A program made the translations under genes and the position numbers. 64,000 nt of DNA from Anaerolineales bacterium. Its GTDB lineage: Bacteria; Chloroflexota; Anaerolineae; Anaerolineales; Villigracilaceae. Below the pieces are notes generated by a model that made no database searches, was not told where the DNA came from, and was given only the letters and a program-made list of their open reading frames with translations. Positions 24,332 to 36,339 of the stretch are shown here, one piece after another. The stretch covers positions 3,038,001 through 3,102,000 of the forward strand of contig CP129482.1 of assembly GCA_030583925.1 (NCBI GenBank), in the 5' to 3' direction. The stretch's first letter is position 1, and each line of letters starts with the position of its first letter.

Positions 24332-25246
24332 ATGCTCAATCGGTGGCTTACCCTTCTCACTATTTTGTGCCTTTCACTTTTGCCGACACAAGTCGGCGCG
24401 CAACGCGGCGTGAAACTTGAATCTATCAGCGTCGCGTTGTGGGCGGAGTTCGACCAGCCTAGCATGCTGGTCATCAATGAATTTGTCGTTTCGCAAAAGA
24501 TCGCTCTGCCTACTACAGTGACCCTGCGCTTCCCTAGCGACAGCAATTTGATCGCCGTCGCCTACGAAGCGAACGGACAGCTCGTCAACACCTCGTTCGA
24601 AAGCCCCGTCGTGGAAGGCGATTGGCAAACCGTCACCTTGAACGTCGAAACCTACGCGCCGTATCGCATCGAATACTATCAACCGCTCGAACGCGATGGA
24701 AACAAACGCTCGTTCTACTTCCATTGGTTCGGCGATTATCCCGCCGAAACGTTCGACCTCCATCTTCAACTCCCCGGCGACAGCGTGAACGTGACCGCCT
24801 CGCCCGCGCTGGATTCGTCGCAACGTTCCGCCGATGGAAAATATTTTCTGGGGACGGCTTCAAAATCAAATTTGAAGATGGGGCAATCGTATCAGTTCAA
24901 GATCGAGTACGAACGCGCGAGCGAATCGCTCACCGACTCGAGCGCGGCGGATCAAGTGCAACCCTCCGCGCCCATTGACGAAAACACGCCAGGTCGCGTG
25001 TCGGTGGACCGAATCCCATGGATCGTCGGCTTGGTCGGGCTGGCAATGATCGCCTTCGCGGTTTTCTTCTATTGGCGTTCGTCGCGCGGGACTCCTGCTT
25101 CTTCCGCATCTTCGGGACGCCGGCGCCGATCCACCACAGGGACGGCTGATTCAAGCCAGGCGAGTTATTGCCACGAGTGCGGCGCTCGCTCGCTACCGGG
25201 CGATCACTTCTGCCGCACCTGCGGGAGCCGACTCCGCGCGGGGTAG
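24332..25246 (+). CDS. Secreted-domain membrane protein with C-terminal zinc ribbon
   Basis: A 304-residue protein of unknown function. It has a cleavable-looking signal peptide (1-23, ending VGAQ), a beta-rich extracytoplasmic domain of about 190 residues, a Ser/Thr-rich stretch, a membrane helix near 229-250, an Arg/Ser-rich linker, and a cytoplasmic double-CxxC zinc ribbon (CHECG ... CRTCG) at the C-terminus. This places an external domain and an internal metal ribbon across the membrane. The start ATG lies 7 nt after GGAG. A hairpin at 25301-25328 probably ends the transcript. Confidence 0.75.
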   Translation: MLNRWLTLLTILCLSLLPTQVGAQRGVKLESISVALWAEFDQPSMLVINEFVVSQKIALPTTVTLRFPSDSNLIAVAYEANGQLVNTSFESPVVEGDWQTVTLNVETYAPYRIEYYQPLERDGNKRSFYFHWFGDYPAETFDLHLQLPGDSVNVTASPALDSSQRSADGKYFLGTASKSNLKMGQSYQFKIEYERASESLTDSSAADQVQPSAPIDENTPGRVSVDRIPWIVGLVGLAMIAFAVFFYWRSSRGTPASSASSGRRRRSTTGTADSSQASYCHECGARSLPGDHFCRTCGSRLRAG

Positions 25247-25300
25247 GCGAATATCAACCGTAAGGTCGAAGAGAAGCGGTTCTTCATCCGTTAAATGCAA

Positions 25301-25328
25301 AACGGCTCTCAAATCTTCGAGAGCCGTT
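25301..25328. terminator. Hairpin between convergent genes
   Basis: AACGGCTCTC (25301-25310) pairs exactly with GAGAGCCGTT (25319-25328) around an 8-nt loop. It lies between the plus-strand membrane-protein gene and the minus-strand infA gene, so it could terminate both. The T-rich tract is poor on both sides. Confidence 0.6.
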
Positions 25329-25352
25329 CGTTCGTAAAGAATAAAAGCGATG

Positions 25353-25604
25353 TTATTCGGTCGGCGCGGGCATGGGGGCGTTCTTGCGCTGGCGGAAGGT
25401 GATGCGGGCGCGGGTCAGGTCGTAGGGCGACATTTCCATGGCGACGCGGTCGCCGAGCAAAATGCGGATGTAGTGCTTACGCATTTTGCCCGAGAGGTAT
25501 GCCAACACTTCGTGCCCGTTATCGAGCCGCACTCGGAATTGCGTGCCCGGCAACGCCTCGACCACAACTCCTTCGGCGCGGATTTTATCTTCTTCCTTAG
25601 CCAT
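25353..25604 (-). CDS. infA: Translation initiation factor IF-1
   Basis: An 83-residue OB-fold protein that binds the 30S A site during initiation. Sequence landmarks are [60 protein letters not shown] and RARITFRQ. The C-terminus has a short extension ([10 protein letters not shown]). The start ATG 25604 is chosen by homology; the frame extends 24 nt further upstream without support. It lies 20 nt downstream of rpsU. Confidence 0.96.
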   Translation of the reverse strand: MAKEEDKIRAEGVVVEALPGTQFRVRLDNGHEVLAYLSGKMRKHYIRILLGDRVAMEMSPYDLTRARITFRQRKNAPMPAPTE

Positions 25605-25624
25605 AGTGCCTCTTCCTGTTCGGT

Positions 25625-25825
25625 TCACTCGCCGTCGCGGGTGAATGTGCGCCGTTTGATGCGGCGGATTGCTTTTTTCTTTTCCATGCGGCGCTGTTCG
25701 CTCTTGGAGACGAACCAGCGTTTGCGGCGGACGGTGCTAAGCACGCCGCTCTTGACGACCTTTTTGCGAAAGCGTTTCAACAGCGAGTCTTGCGATTCGC
25801 CGTTACGAAGATTTACGGATGCCAA
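25625..25825 (-). CDS. rpsU: 30S ribosomal protein S21 (bS21)
   Basis: A 66-residue basic ribosomal protein. The pattern [26 protein letters not shown] and [23 protein letters not shown] matches bS21. The start codon is TTG (25825), chosen because a strong AAGGAGGTGA ribosome site lies just upstream. It is followed by infA and preceded by the rRNA operon terminator. Confidence 0.94.
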   Translation of the reverse strand: MASVNLRNGESQDSLLKRFRKKVVKSGVLSTVRRKRWFVSKSEQRRMEKKKAIRRIKRRTFTRDGE

Positions 25826-25859
25826 ACGAAGTCACCTCCTTCCCGCATGGAAATAAAAA

Positions 25860-25879
25860 ACTCTGCATTCTTGCAGAGT
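25860..25879 (-). terminator. Intrinsic terminator of the rRNA operon
   Basis: On the minus strand ACTCTGCA, a 4-nt loop, TGCAGAGT, followed by a run of six Ts. It lies downstream of the 5S gene and upstream of rpsU, so it should end the rrn transcript. Between 5S and this hairpin no gene is seen. Confidence 0.85.
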
Positions 25880-26057
25880 CGGGTGAGGGCTTCAAGAAAA
25901 AAGAAACGACAACATGATCGCTGGATCAGACCGTACGCTTCACTCTCCGTTGGTATATGATGCGGACAACTGGGGCGCCCGTCAACCGAACTGCAAGATT
26001 AATTATACATGAATCACGCGCAGTTGGGAAGCCTGCGCGTGAAATTTTAAAAGAAAA

Positions 26058-26180
26058 GCCCCTTGGCAATGACCTACTCTCCCAGGAGGTCGCCCTCCAA
26101 GTACCATCGGCGCTGACGGACTTAACTGCCGGGTTCGGGATGTGACCGGGTGTACCCCCGTCGCTCCAATCACCAAGGGA
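26058..26180 (-). rRNA. rrf: 5S ribosomal RNA
   Basis: Begins TCCCTTGGTG and ends CCAAGGGGC on the minus strand, so the terminal stem is visible. The internal CCCGAACCCGGCAGTTAAG-type loop B/C segment is conserved. Ends are approximate by a few nucleotides. Confidence 0.92.
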
Positions 26181-26227
26181 CTATTTCACAATTTGGTCCT
26201 GAACAGTAACTGATTGATGTTTGCGTG

Positions 26228-26249
26228 GAAGAGTAATAAGTTCTCCACA

Positions 26250-26254
<5 letters not shown>
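26228..26254 (-). other. 3' arm of the pre-23S processing stem
   Basis: The 27 nt here are complementary to 29220-29246, with two mismatches (both G-U compatible in RNA). The pair brackets the 23S gene and should form the precursor stem cut by RNase III. Confidence 0.8.
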
Positions 26255-29218
<2,964 letters not shown>

Positions 29219-29219
29219 A

Positions 29220-29246
29220 CGTGATGCGGAGAATTTATTACTCTTC
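29220..29246 (-). other. 5' arm of the pre-23S processing stem
   Basis: Pairs with 26228-26254 (25 of 27 positions). The spacer from here to tRNA-Ala also holds a boxA-like motif (29298-29317) in sense orientation. Confidence 0.8.
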
Positions 29247-29297
29247 TATTACTTTCGGCCTACAAATATTTCATTATTTGAGGATTTATCTTTCAGT

Positions 29298-29317
29298 CAC
29301 TATTCAGTTATTAAGGT
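29298..29317 (-). promoter_or_regulatory. boxA-like antitermination motif before 23S
   Basis: Minus strand reads CACCTTAATAACTGAATAGTG. It matches the leader motifs at 31392-31421 and 31551-31569, and resembles the boxA-type CTTTGAAAACTGAATA sequence of Gram-positive rrn operons. The function is inferred. Confidence 0.55.
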
Positions 29318-29532
29318 GCAATCACCGTTTGACCGGTGAGCGATGCGCTCGATCGAAATCCAGCGTATCGGTCACCATTCAACCTATTCTATTTTTAGAG
29401 ACAATCCGACCCGGCACACACCGCCGGGTCGGACATCTTCGACCGTTACGAATTGCGGTGCTTTTTCTGACGTTATGTCTGCGTGCCGTTTAACAAATTT
29501 TTCTCTACTCCAAAACTTTCAGACGAACTCAG

Positions 29533-29604
29533 TGGAGATGGCGGGATTTGAACCCGCGACCTTCGCCTTGCAAAGGCGCTGCTCTCCCACTGAGCTACAT
29601 CCCC
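29533..29604 (-). tRNA. tRNA-Ala (anticodon TGC)
   Basis: On the minus strand the GGGGATG acceptor arm pairs with CATCTCC, with a G-U at the third pair. The anticodon loop CTTTGCAAG gives TGC. The T arm is GCGGGTTCAAATCCCGC. The 3' CCA is not encoded. It has the usual position in the 16S-23S spacer after tRNA-Ile. Confidence 0.95.
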
Positions 29605-29620
29605 AGAACAGACTGGGTAG

Positions 29621-29694
<74 letters not shown>

Positions 29695-29700
29695 GTAAAC

Positions 29701-29728
29701 CATTGACAACTGAGTAGTGACAGGAAAC
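29701..29728 (-). other. 3' arm of the pre-16S processing stem
   Basis: CATTGACAACTGAGTAGTGA and following bases (plus strand) are nearly complementary to the leader segment 31392-31421. The two bracket 16S and should form the RNase III stem of about 28 bp. The leader arm doubles as a boxA-like motif. Confidence 0.75.
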
Positions 29729-29817
29729 TTTCCTCTGCGACCAGCGCCTCATCACCGTAAGGCATCTGAAAATGAGTGGAGCGGATCTCGCGTGAGGGAG
29801 ATCGCTCAAGAACTCTA

Positions 29818-31330
<1,513 letters not shown>

Positions 31331-31391
31331 AAATTTTTTCACTCTTGCGAGTGTTAGTTTACGGTTTATTACTGGATTCGACAGAGTTGTT

Positions 31392-31421
31392 GCTTCCTAT
31401 CACTATTCAGTTGTCAAGGTG
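31392..31421 (-). other. 5' arm of pre-16S stem with boxA-like motif
   Basis: Minus strand reads CACCTTGACAACTGAATAGT and continues GATAGGAAGC. It pairs with 29701-29728 and also matches the boxA-like motifs at 29298-29317 and 31551-31569. Confidence 0.7.
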
Positions 31422-31550
31422 CAGACGAAGCGGGTCTTGGATGTCTCGCTCCGGCCTGTTGAACCATCAACAGACGAAAAACCGATGTCCTCTTTCAACA
31501 TCGGCTCGTCAGACTGCAAAACCAACAGGCTTGTGTCTCTGACGTGAGAC

Positions 31551-31569
31551 CACTACTCAGTTTTCAATG
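31551..31569 (-). promoter_or_regulatory. boxA-like motif in the rrn leader
   Basis: Minus strand reads CATTGAAAACTGAGTAGTG, about 45 nt downstream of the rrn -10 hexamer. The sequence is close to known Gram-positive boxA elements, so a role in antitermination is inferred. The rest of the 280-nt leader holds small hairpins and no gene. Confidence 0.6.
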
Positions 31570-31613
31570 ATCTGTCAGGGGGACGAGATCCGTGAACTTA
31601 CTGGCGAACGCTG

Positions 31614-31641
31614 ATTATATGCTTTTCGATTACTTTGTCAA
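31614..31641 (-). promoter_or_regulatory. Consensus sigma-70-type promoter of the rrn operon
   Basis: On the minus strand TTGACA (31636-31641), a 16-nt spacer, and TATAAT (31614-31619). Both hexamers are perfect consensus. It lies about 290 nt before 16S, directly after the 3' end of the GT1 gene at 31663. Confidence 0.88.
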
Positions 31642-31662
31642 TAGTCGTCAGACAAATTAACC

Positions 31663-32925
31663 TTAAAAAATTGCCTTTTCATGCCAATCTCGCGCGTGGG
31701 ATTCGATAAACGCCGACGCCTGATTCACTCCATCTTCGGCACGGATCTTCTTCCCCATTTCATCTGCCCGCTCCCTGGCGACTTTTGTCCCCGCCTCGGC
31801 AATCGCCTTCACGAGTCTATCTACGGTCAGGTCCTTCACCAAGATCGGTTTGGGTCCAGCGCCCGCCGCATGGACGCGCCTGCCCCAGAACGGCTGGTCT
31901 GCGGTAAACGGCACAACGATGTTCGGTATCCCTGCACGCAACCCAGCGGAGGTTGTCCCCGCGCCGCCGTGATGGACGATCATTTTGCACCGCGGCAAAA
32001 GCCAGTCATGCGGCGCGGATTCAAGGTAGAGCAAATCGTTCGAGGCAGGTTGATTCACCATCCCCCACCCTGACAGAATAATTCCTCGGTGATTTGTCCG
32101 CTTAAGAGATTCACGAATGATTTCATCAATCCGTTTCGCATCACGGTTGACCATGCTTCCAAATGAAATGCAAATCGGTTTTTCGCCTGAGTTCAAGAAC
32201 GACCGCAATTCATCAGGCGGCTTGTATGCTTCATTGAGATCAAAGAAGAAATATCCCGTCACGCGGACATTCTTGCCCCATTCTCTTGAAGGGGGCAAAA
32301 CACTGGGGCTCCACGCGCACAGAATCAACGTCGGAGGGCGAGGCGGGTTTTCGTCAAATGGAAAATAAAGTTTACGCTTGGGCAATCCCGCGCGGCGGCG
32401 AACTTGTTCGTATCCAAATTTTGAAGTCCATTTTGAAATTTGACTCGAAAAAACGTGCGAGAAGTAATTCAAGGCGCGGAGTTTCAGATCGGGCAAAGCG
32501 ACGTTGGGATAATCGCTCGTAGGCGTGAACATCGGAAAGGTTTGGATGTGAACGTCGGGGATGTGGTTTTCGCGCGCGGCGGTGTGCGCGCCGACCGCGT
32601 GAGCAAAAGTGTGGATGATAAGTTCGGCATCGCGGCAGGCTTCATCAACTTGACGCGCAACGTCGGCGCCGATCGCTATGGCGTGATCCATCATCTCGCG
32701 CATTTGCTTGAAAGGATTGAATCCGACATTGTTCAACCGTCGACTCAAATCTTCGGGGTCGCCAGCCAAAGGCACAAAATGGATTCCATGCTCTTCGACA
32801 AGATCTTTGAATCGATGCGGCGCGGCAAGTTTGACCGAATGTCCGCGCGCCATCAAGCCAAGCGAAAACGGAAGAAACGGTTGAACGTCGCCGCGTGAAC
32901 CGTAGGTGAGGATGGTGATTTTCAT
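31663..32925 (-). CDS. GT1-family glycosyltransferase, copy A (sterol/macrolide glucosyltransferase-like)
   Basis: A 420-residue GT-B enzyme. The N-terminal ILTYGSRGDVQPFLPFSLGL motif and the donor-binding LPRCKMIVHHGGAGTTSAGL block define the UDP-glycosyltransferase family, closest in style to sterol 3-beta-glucosyltransferases. The acceptor is unknown. The start at 32925 overlaps the stop of copy B as ATGA, so both are made from one mRNA. The two proteins are clearly homologous along their whole length. No terminator is seen between this gene and the rrn promoter 22 nt downstream. Confidence 0.9.
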   Translation of the reverse strand: MKITILTYGSRGDVQPFLPFSLGLMARGHSVKLAAPHRFKDLVEEHGIHFVPLAGDPEDLSRRLNNVGFNPFKQMREMMDHAIAIGADVARQVDEACRDAELIIHTFAHAVGAHTAARENHIPDVHIQTFPMFTPTSDYPNVALPDLKLRALNYFSHVFSSQISKWTSKFGYEQVRRRAGLPKRKLYFPFDENPPRPPTLILCAWSPSVLPPSREWGKNVRVTGYFFFDLNEAYKPPDELRSFLNSGEKPICISFGSMVNRDAKRIDEIIRESLKRTNHRGIILSGWGMVNQPASNDLLYLESAPHDWLLPRCKMIVHHGGAGTTSAGLRAGIPNIVVPFTADQPFWGRRVHAAGAGPKPILVKDLTVDRLVKAIAEAGTKVARERADEMGKKIRAEDGVNQASAFIESHARDWHEKAIF

Positions 32926-34172
32926 TTCGTCCAATTTCGCATGCGCGCTTCGATCAGTTCTACCGCGCGCTCCACGCCATTTTCTTTTCGAACAACTTGC
33001 CCAAGCGCGCCTGCCCTTGCATGGATTGCTTCTTGGTCCGCTTCGGTGATTGCTTGAGTCAGCCGTTCAACGGTAAGGCGTTTTACAAGAATCGGTTTGG
33101 GGCTTACTCCAGCCGCGTGGACTCGCCGCGCCCAAAAGGGCTGATCGGTCATAAACGGCACAACCACTTGCGGAATACCCGCTCGCAATCCAGCAGAGAC
33201 CGTGCCAGCGCCGCCGTGATGGACGATCATTTTACAGCGCGGCAACAGCCAATCATGCGGCGCGGATTCGAGATAGAGCAAATCGTTCGACGAAGGTTTG
33301 AGCGCGCCGCCCCACCCTGAAAGAATCACGACACGATTATTCGTCCGAGCGGCGGCTTCACGGATGACGCGGTCTATTCTTTCGGCATCACGATTGACCA
33401 TGCTCCCAAACGAAACGCAAATGGGAGCATCGCCCGCGCTCAAAAAATTTTGCAATTCGGCAGGCGGTTGATACGATTCGGTTTCATCGAAAAAGAAAAA
33501 TCCCGTCACGTGGACGTTCGCCGTCCATTCTGCCGAAGGGGGGAGAAGGCTGGGGCTCCACGCGCACAGAATCAACGTCGGGGGGCGAAGCGGATCTTTG
33601 TCAAATGGGAAAAAAAGTTTACGCTTGGGAAATCCCGCGCGGCGGCGGATGTATTCATATCCAAACAGTGAGAGCCACCAAATGATCTTGATGCCTGCAA
33701 GATGAGTGAAATAATTCAACGAACGATTTTCCAGATCAGGCAAGACAACGCTGGGATAATCGCCCGTCGGCGCGAACATCGGAAACGTTTGAATGTGAAT
33801 GTCGGGGATGTTCATCTCGCGCGCAAGCGTGTGACCATACACCGCGTGTGAAAACGCATGGATGATGAGATCGGCGCCCTTGCACGCTTCTTCGCTCTGA
33901 CGGAAAACTGGTCCGCCCACTTCAAACGCATGACGCAATCCTTCACGGAGCATCGTGAAAATGTTCTGCCCACCAGCGGTGATCTTTTGAATCGCATCGG
34001 CGGGATCGCCAGGCAAAGGGATGAAAGTTATCCCACATCCTTCAACAAGATTCTTGAACCGCGACGGCGCGGCGAGTTTAACGTGATGCCCTCGTGAAAT
34101 TAATTTGACGGATAATGGAAGGAACGGCTGAACGTCGCCGCGCGAACCGTAGGTGAGGATGGCGATGTTCAT
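32922..34172 (-). CDS. GT1-family glycosyltransferase, copy B
   Basis: A 416-residue paralogue of the downstream gene, sharing ILTYGSRGDVQPFLPLSVKL, FPKRKLFFPFDKDPLRPPTL, ILCAWSPSLLPPS and the HHGGAGTVSAGLRAGIP donor motif. The tandem pair arose by duplication and has diverged mainly in the acceptor half (about residues 45-230). The two could act on different lipids or add successive sugars. Translation is coupled to copy A by ATGA overlap. Confidence 0.9.
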   Translation of the reverse strand: MNIAILTYGSRGDVQPFLPLSVKLISRGHHVKLAAPSRFKNLVEGCGITFIPLPGDPADAIQKITAGGQNIFTMLREGLRHAFEVGGPVFRQSEEACKGADLIIHAFSHAVYGHTLAREMNIPDIHIQTFPMFAPTGDYPSVVLPDLENRSLNYFTHLAGIKIIWWLSLFGYEYIRRRAGFPKRKLFFPFDKDPLRPPTLILCAWSPSLLPPSAEWTANVHVTGFFFFDETESYQPPAELQNFLSAGDAPICVSFGSMVNRDAERIDRVIREAAARTNNRVVILSGWGGALKPSSNDLLYLESAPHDWLLPRCKMIVHHGGAGTVSAGLRAGIPQVVVPFMTDQPFWARRVHAAGVSPKPILVKRLTVERLTQAITEADQEAIHARAGALGQVVRKENGVERAVELIEARMRNWTK

Positions 34173-34243
34173 GCGGATATTTTACCTTGTGGAAATGCTA
34201 TACTGGAAAAATAAGTTCTCAACGCGGTTGCACTGCGTCGAGG

Positions 34244-34268
34244 CAAGCGACAGTACAACTGTCGCTTG
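34244..34268. repeat. Hairpin in the leader of the DUF1932 gene
   Basis: CAAGCGACAGT (34244-34254) pairs exactly with ACTGTCGCTTG (34258-34268) around ACA. It lies 26 nt before the plus-strand start. TATACT at 34199-34204 could be the promoter -10. The hairpin may act in the 5' leader or be another dispersed palindrome. Confidence 0.6.
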
Positions 34269-34293
34269 AACTTTGGAAACACAAGGAGCGACT

Positions 34294-35142
34294 ATGACGA
34301 ACATAGGCATCTTGCATCCAGGTGAAATGGGAGTTTCCATTGCCGCATCAGCCGTCAACAGCGGACACAACGTTTACTGGGCATCGGAAGGTCGCAGTGA
34401 CAAAACTCGTGCGCGTGCGGAAAAGCGCCATTTGCAAGAGGTTGCATCCATGAACCGTCTTTGCGAAATTAGCGAAACGATTTTGAGCGTTTGTCCGCCT
34501 CATGCGACGGAAGATGTAGCGAACGCCGTCGTTCGATGCGGCTTCAAAGGGAATTATCTCGACGCGAACGCCATCGCCCCACAACGAGCGAAGAGAATCG
34601 GCGAGATGATGGAAGTCAACGACATCCGCTTCATTGACGGAGGCATCATCGGCGGACCCGCATGGAAACCGAACGAAACTTTTCTTTATCTCTCTGGGAA
34701 AAATGCAACGATGATCGCCGATTTATTCTCGAACGGACCGCTCGAAACAAAAATTATCGGCGACGAAGTCGGAAAGGCATCAGCGTTGAAGATGTGCTAC
34801 GCGGCTTACTCCAAAGGGACAACCGCCCTGCTCGCCGCGATCCTCGCCACTGCAGAAACTTTGGGAGTGCGCGCCGAGTTGTATCAGCTTTGGGATGCGG
34901 ACGATTCGAGTTTTTCAGAACAGGCAAATCGCAGGACAACGCGCGTCACCGCCAAAGCGTGGAGGTTCGAAGGCGAGATGCAAGAAATAGCAGATACTTT
35001 TCAAGAGGCAGGCTTACCAAACGGATTCCACCAAGCGGCGGCGGAGATATATCAACGCATGGCTCATTTCAAAGATTCGTCTCAAACGCCAGCGCTTGAA
35101 GAAGTTTTAAACACATTACTCACCAAACAAAAACGCCCATGA
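34294..35142 (+). CDS. NAD(P)-dependent oxidoreductase, 6-phosphogluconate-dehydrogenase-like with DUF1932
   Basis: A 282-residue protein of the beta-hydroxyacid dehydrogenase superfamily. The N-terminal Rossmann segment IGILHPGEMGVSIAASAVNSG is of the GxGxMG type with the first glycine replaced (HPGEMG). FIDGGIIGGPAW and LKMCYAAYSKGT correspond to the substrate and catalytic-Lys regions, followed by the DUF1932 helical domain. The substrate is unknown. The start follows AAGGAGCGACT. It is convergent with recR. Confidence 0.85.
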   Translation: MTNIGILHPGEMGVSIAASAVNSGHNVYWASEGRSDKTRARAEKRHLQEVASMNRLCEISETILSVCPPHATEDVANAVVRCGFKGNYLDANAIAPQRAKRIGEMMEVNDIRFIDGGIIGGPAWKPNETFLYLSGKNATMIADLFSNGPLETKIIGDEVGKASALKMCYAAYSKGTTALLAAILATAETLGVRAELYQLWDADDSSFSEQANRRTTRVTAKAWRFEGEMQEIADTFQEAGLPNGFHQAAAEIYQRMAHFKDSSQTPALEEVLNTLLTKQKRP

Positions 35143-35157
35143 TAGGGCGTTACGTTT

Positions 35158-35760
35158 TTACATCTCCTGCCTGCCAGACAAAGCGCGGAGCAACGTATTC
35201 TGGTCGGCGTATTCCAAGTCGCCGCCCATGGGAAGTCCACGCGCGAGGCGCGTGACATGCACGCCGAATTGCTTCAATTGGTTTTGCAGGTACAACGCGG
35301 TCGCGTCGCCTTCCATGCTGGGATTGGTCGCGATGATGACTTCCTTCACTCCCCCATTCGCCACCCGCGACAACAACTGCTTGATCTTCAAATCGTCGGG
35401 ACCAACGCCTTCGATGGGAGATAAGACTCCCTGCAAGACGTGATACTTTCCGTTGAAGCCAGCCGTTCGTTCGAGGGCTAACACATCGAGCGCTTCTTCG
35501 ACGACGCAGATGAGACTTCCATCCCGCCGCGTGGACTCGCAAATCTCGCATCGCTCGCGTCCCGCTTCGGTGATGTTGAAACATTCCTGGCAAAACGCTG
35601 TATTCTTTTTGAGATGCGCCAAGGCGAGCGCGAGATCGTCCGAGACATCGTCGGTGGCGCGGAGGAGGTAGAACGCCAGCCGCGAAGCGGATTTGGGCCC
35701 GATGCCTGGCAGGCGCTCGAGGGCGTTGATGAGGGATTGGATGGATTCGGGAAGTAACAT
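35158..35760 (-). CDS. recR: Recombination mediator RecR
   Basis: A 200-residue protein that works with RecF and RecO at gaps. In order: helix-hairpin-helix LPGIGPKSASRLAFYLL, zinc finger CQECFNITEAGRERCEIC, Toprim core ICVVEEALDVLALERT, and the Walker-like C-terminal ARGLPMGGDLEYAD. The ATG at 35760 is used; a TTG three codons upstream is also in frame. It is separated from ybaB by a GTCATTGCGAG element, in the common order dnaX-ybaB-recR. Confidence 0.96.
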   Translation of the reverse strand: MLLPESIQSLINALERLPGIGPKSASRLAFYLLRATDDVSDDLALALAHLKKNTAFCQECFNITEAGRERCEICESTRRDGSLICVVEEALDVLALERTAGFNGKYHVLQGVLSPIEGVGPDDLKIKQLLSRVANGGVKEVIIATNPSMEGDATALYLQNQLKQFGVHVTRLARGLPMGGDLEYADQNTLLRALSGRQEM

Positions 35761-35769
35761 AATTATCAA

Positions 35770-35864
35770 ATGTCGTTGCGAGGGCGCTCTTGCTCTTTGC
35801 CCGAAGCAATCTCCTCGTTACGGGGGATTGCTTCGTCGGGCTAAAGCCCTCCTCGCAACGACAT
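35770..35864. repeat. GTCATTGCGAG palindromic element, copy 5
   Basis: Variant ends ATGTCGTTGCGAG and CTCGCAACGACAT, with compensating changes in both arms. It sits between ybaB and recR on the minus strand, inside what is usually one operon. Confidence 0.88.
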
Positions 35865-35869
35865 GGAGG

Positions 35870-36199
35870 TTAGAAAGGAAGTCCCCCCGCCAGCGGACCC
35901 ATCAACTTTTGCTGGAGTTCGCGCGATTGGTCGAGCGCCATGTTCACGGCGGACAAGACCATGTCTTGCAGAATCTCCGCATCGGCGTCTTTCATGAACT
36001 CAGGCGAGATTTCGACGGATTTGCATTTCTGGTCGCCCGTCATCACGACTTTGATCGCGCCGCCGCCCGCCGTAGCCGTGACGGTTTCTTCGGCGAGTTT
36101 CGCCTGCGCCTCTTCCATTTGTTGTTGCAGGCGTTGCAGTTGCTGCATCATGCCTGCCTGCCCGCCCATTTGCGGTCCTTTGTTGAATCCTTTTGCCAT
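35870..36199 (-). CDS. YbaB/EbfC family nucleoid-associated protein
   Basis: A 109-residue DNA-binding protein. The N-terminus is Gly/Gln/Met-rich, followed by the LQRLQQQMEEAQAKLAEETVTATAGGGAIKV core and the EILQDMVLSAVNMALDQS helix typical of the family. The dnaX-ybaB-recR order supports the call. An array of octamers begins 5 nt upstream of the start codon. Confidence 0.93.
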   Translation of the reverse strand: MAKGFNKGPQMGGQAGMMQQLQRLQQQMEEAQAKLAEETVTATAGGGAIKVVMTGDQKCKSVEISPEFMKDADAEILQDMVLSAVNMALDQSRELQQKLMGPLAGGLPF

Positions 36200-36203
36200 T
36201 ATT

Positions 36204-36339
36204 TAGTCTCCTAGTTTTGTAGTCTCTTAGTCTCCTAGTTTTCTAGTCTCTTAGTCTCCTAGTCAAACCATCAGCAAGTCAACAAACGATAATAACCCTT
36301 TCGACTAACTGACTAGCGGACTAGCAGACTAGATGACTA
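36204..36339. repeat. Octamer arrays TAGTCNNN and GACTANNN in inverted arrangement
   Basis: Left array (36204-36264): TAGTCTCC, TAGTTTTG, TAGTCTCT, TAGTCTCC, TAGTTTTC, TAGTCTCT, TAGTCTCC, TAGTC. Right array (36303-36339): GACTAACT, GACTAGCG, GACTAGCA, GACTAGAT, GACTA. The anchors TAGTC and GACTA are complementary. The right array contains the dnaX TAG stop (36337-36339) on the minus strand. The whole dnaX-ybaB spacer is made of this pair. Confidence 0.9.
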
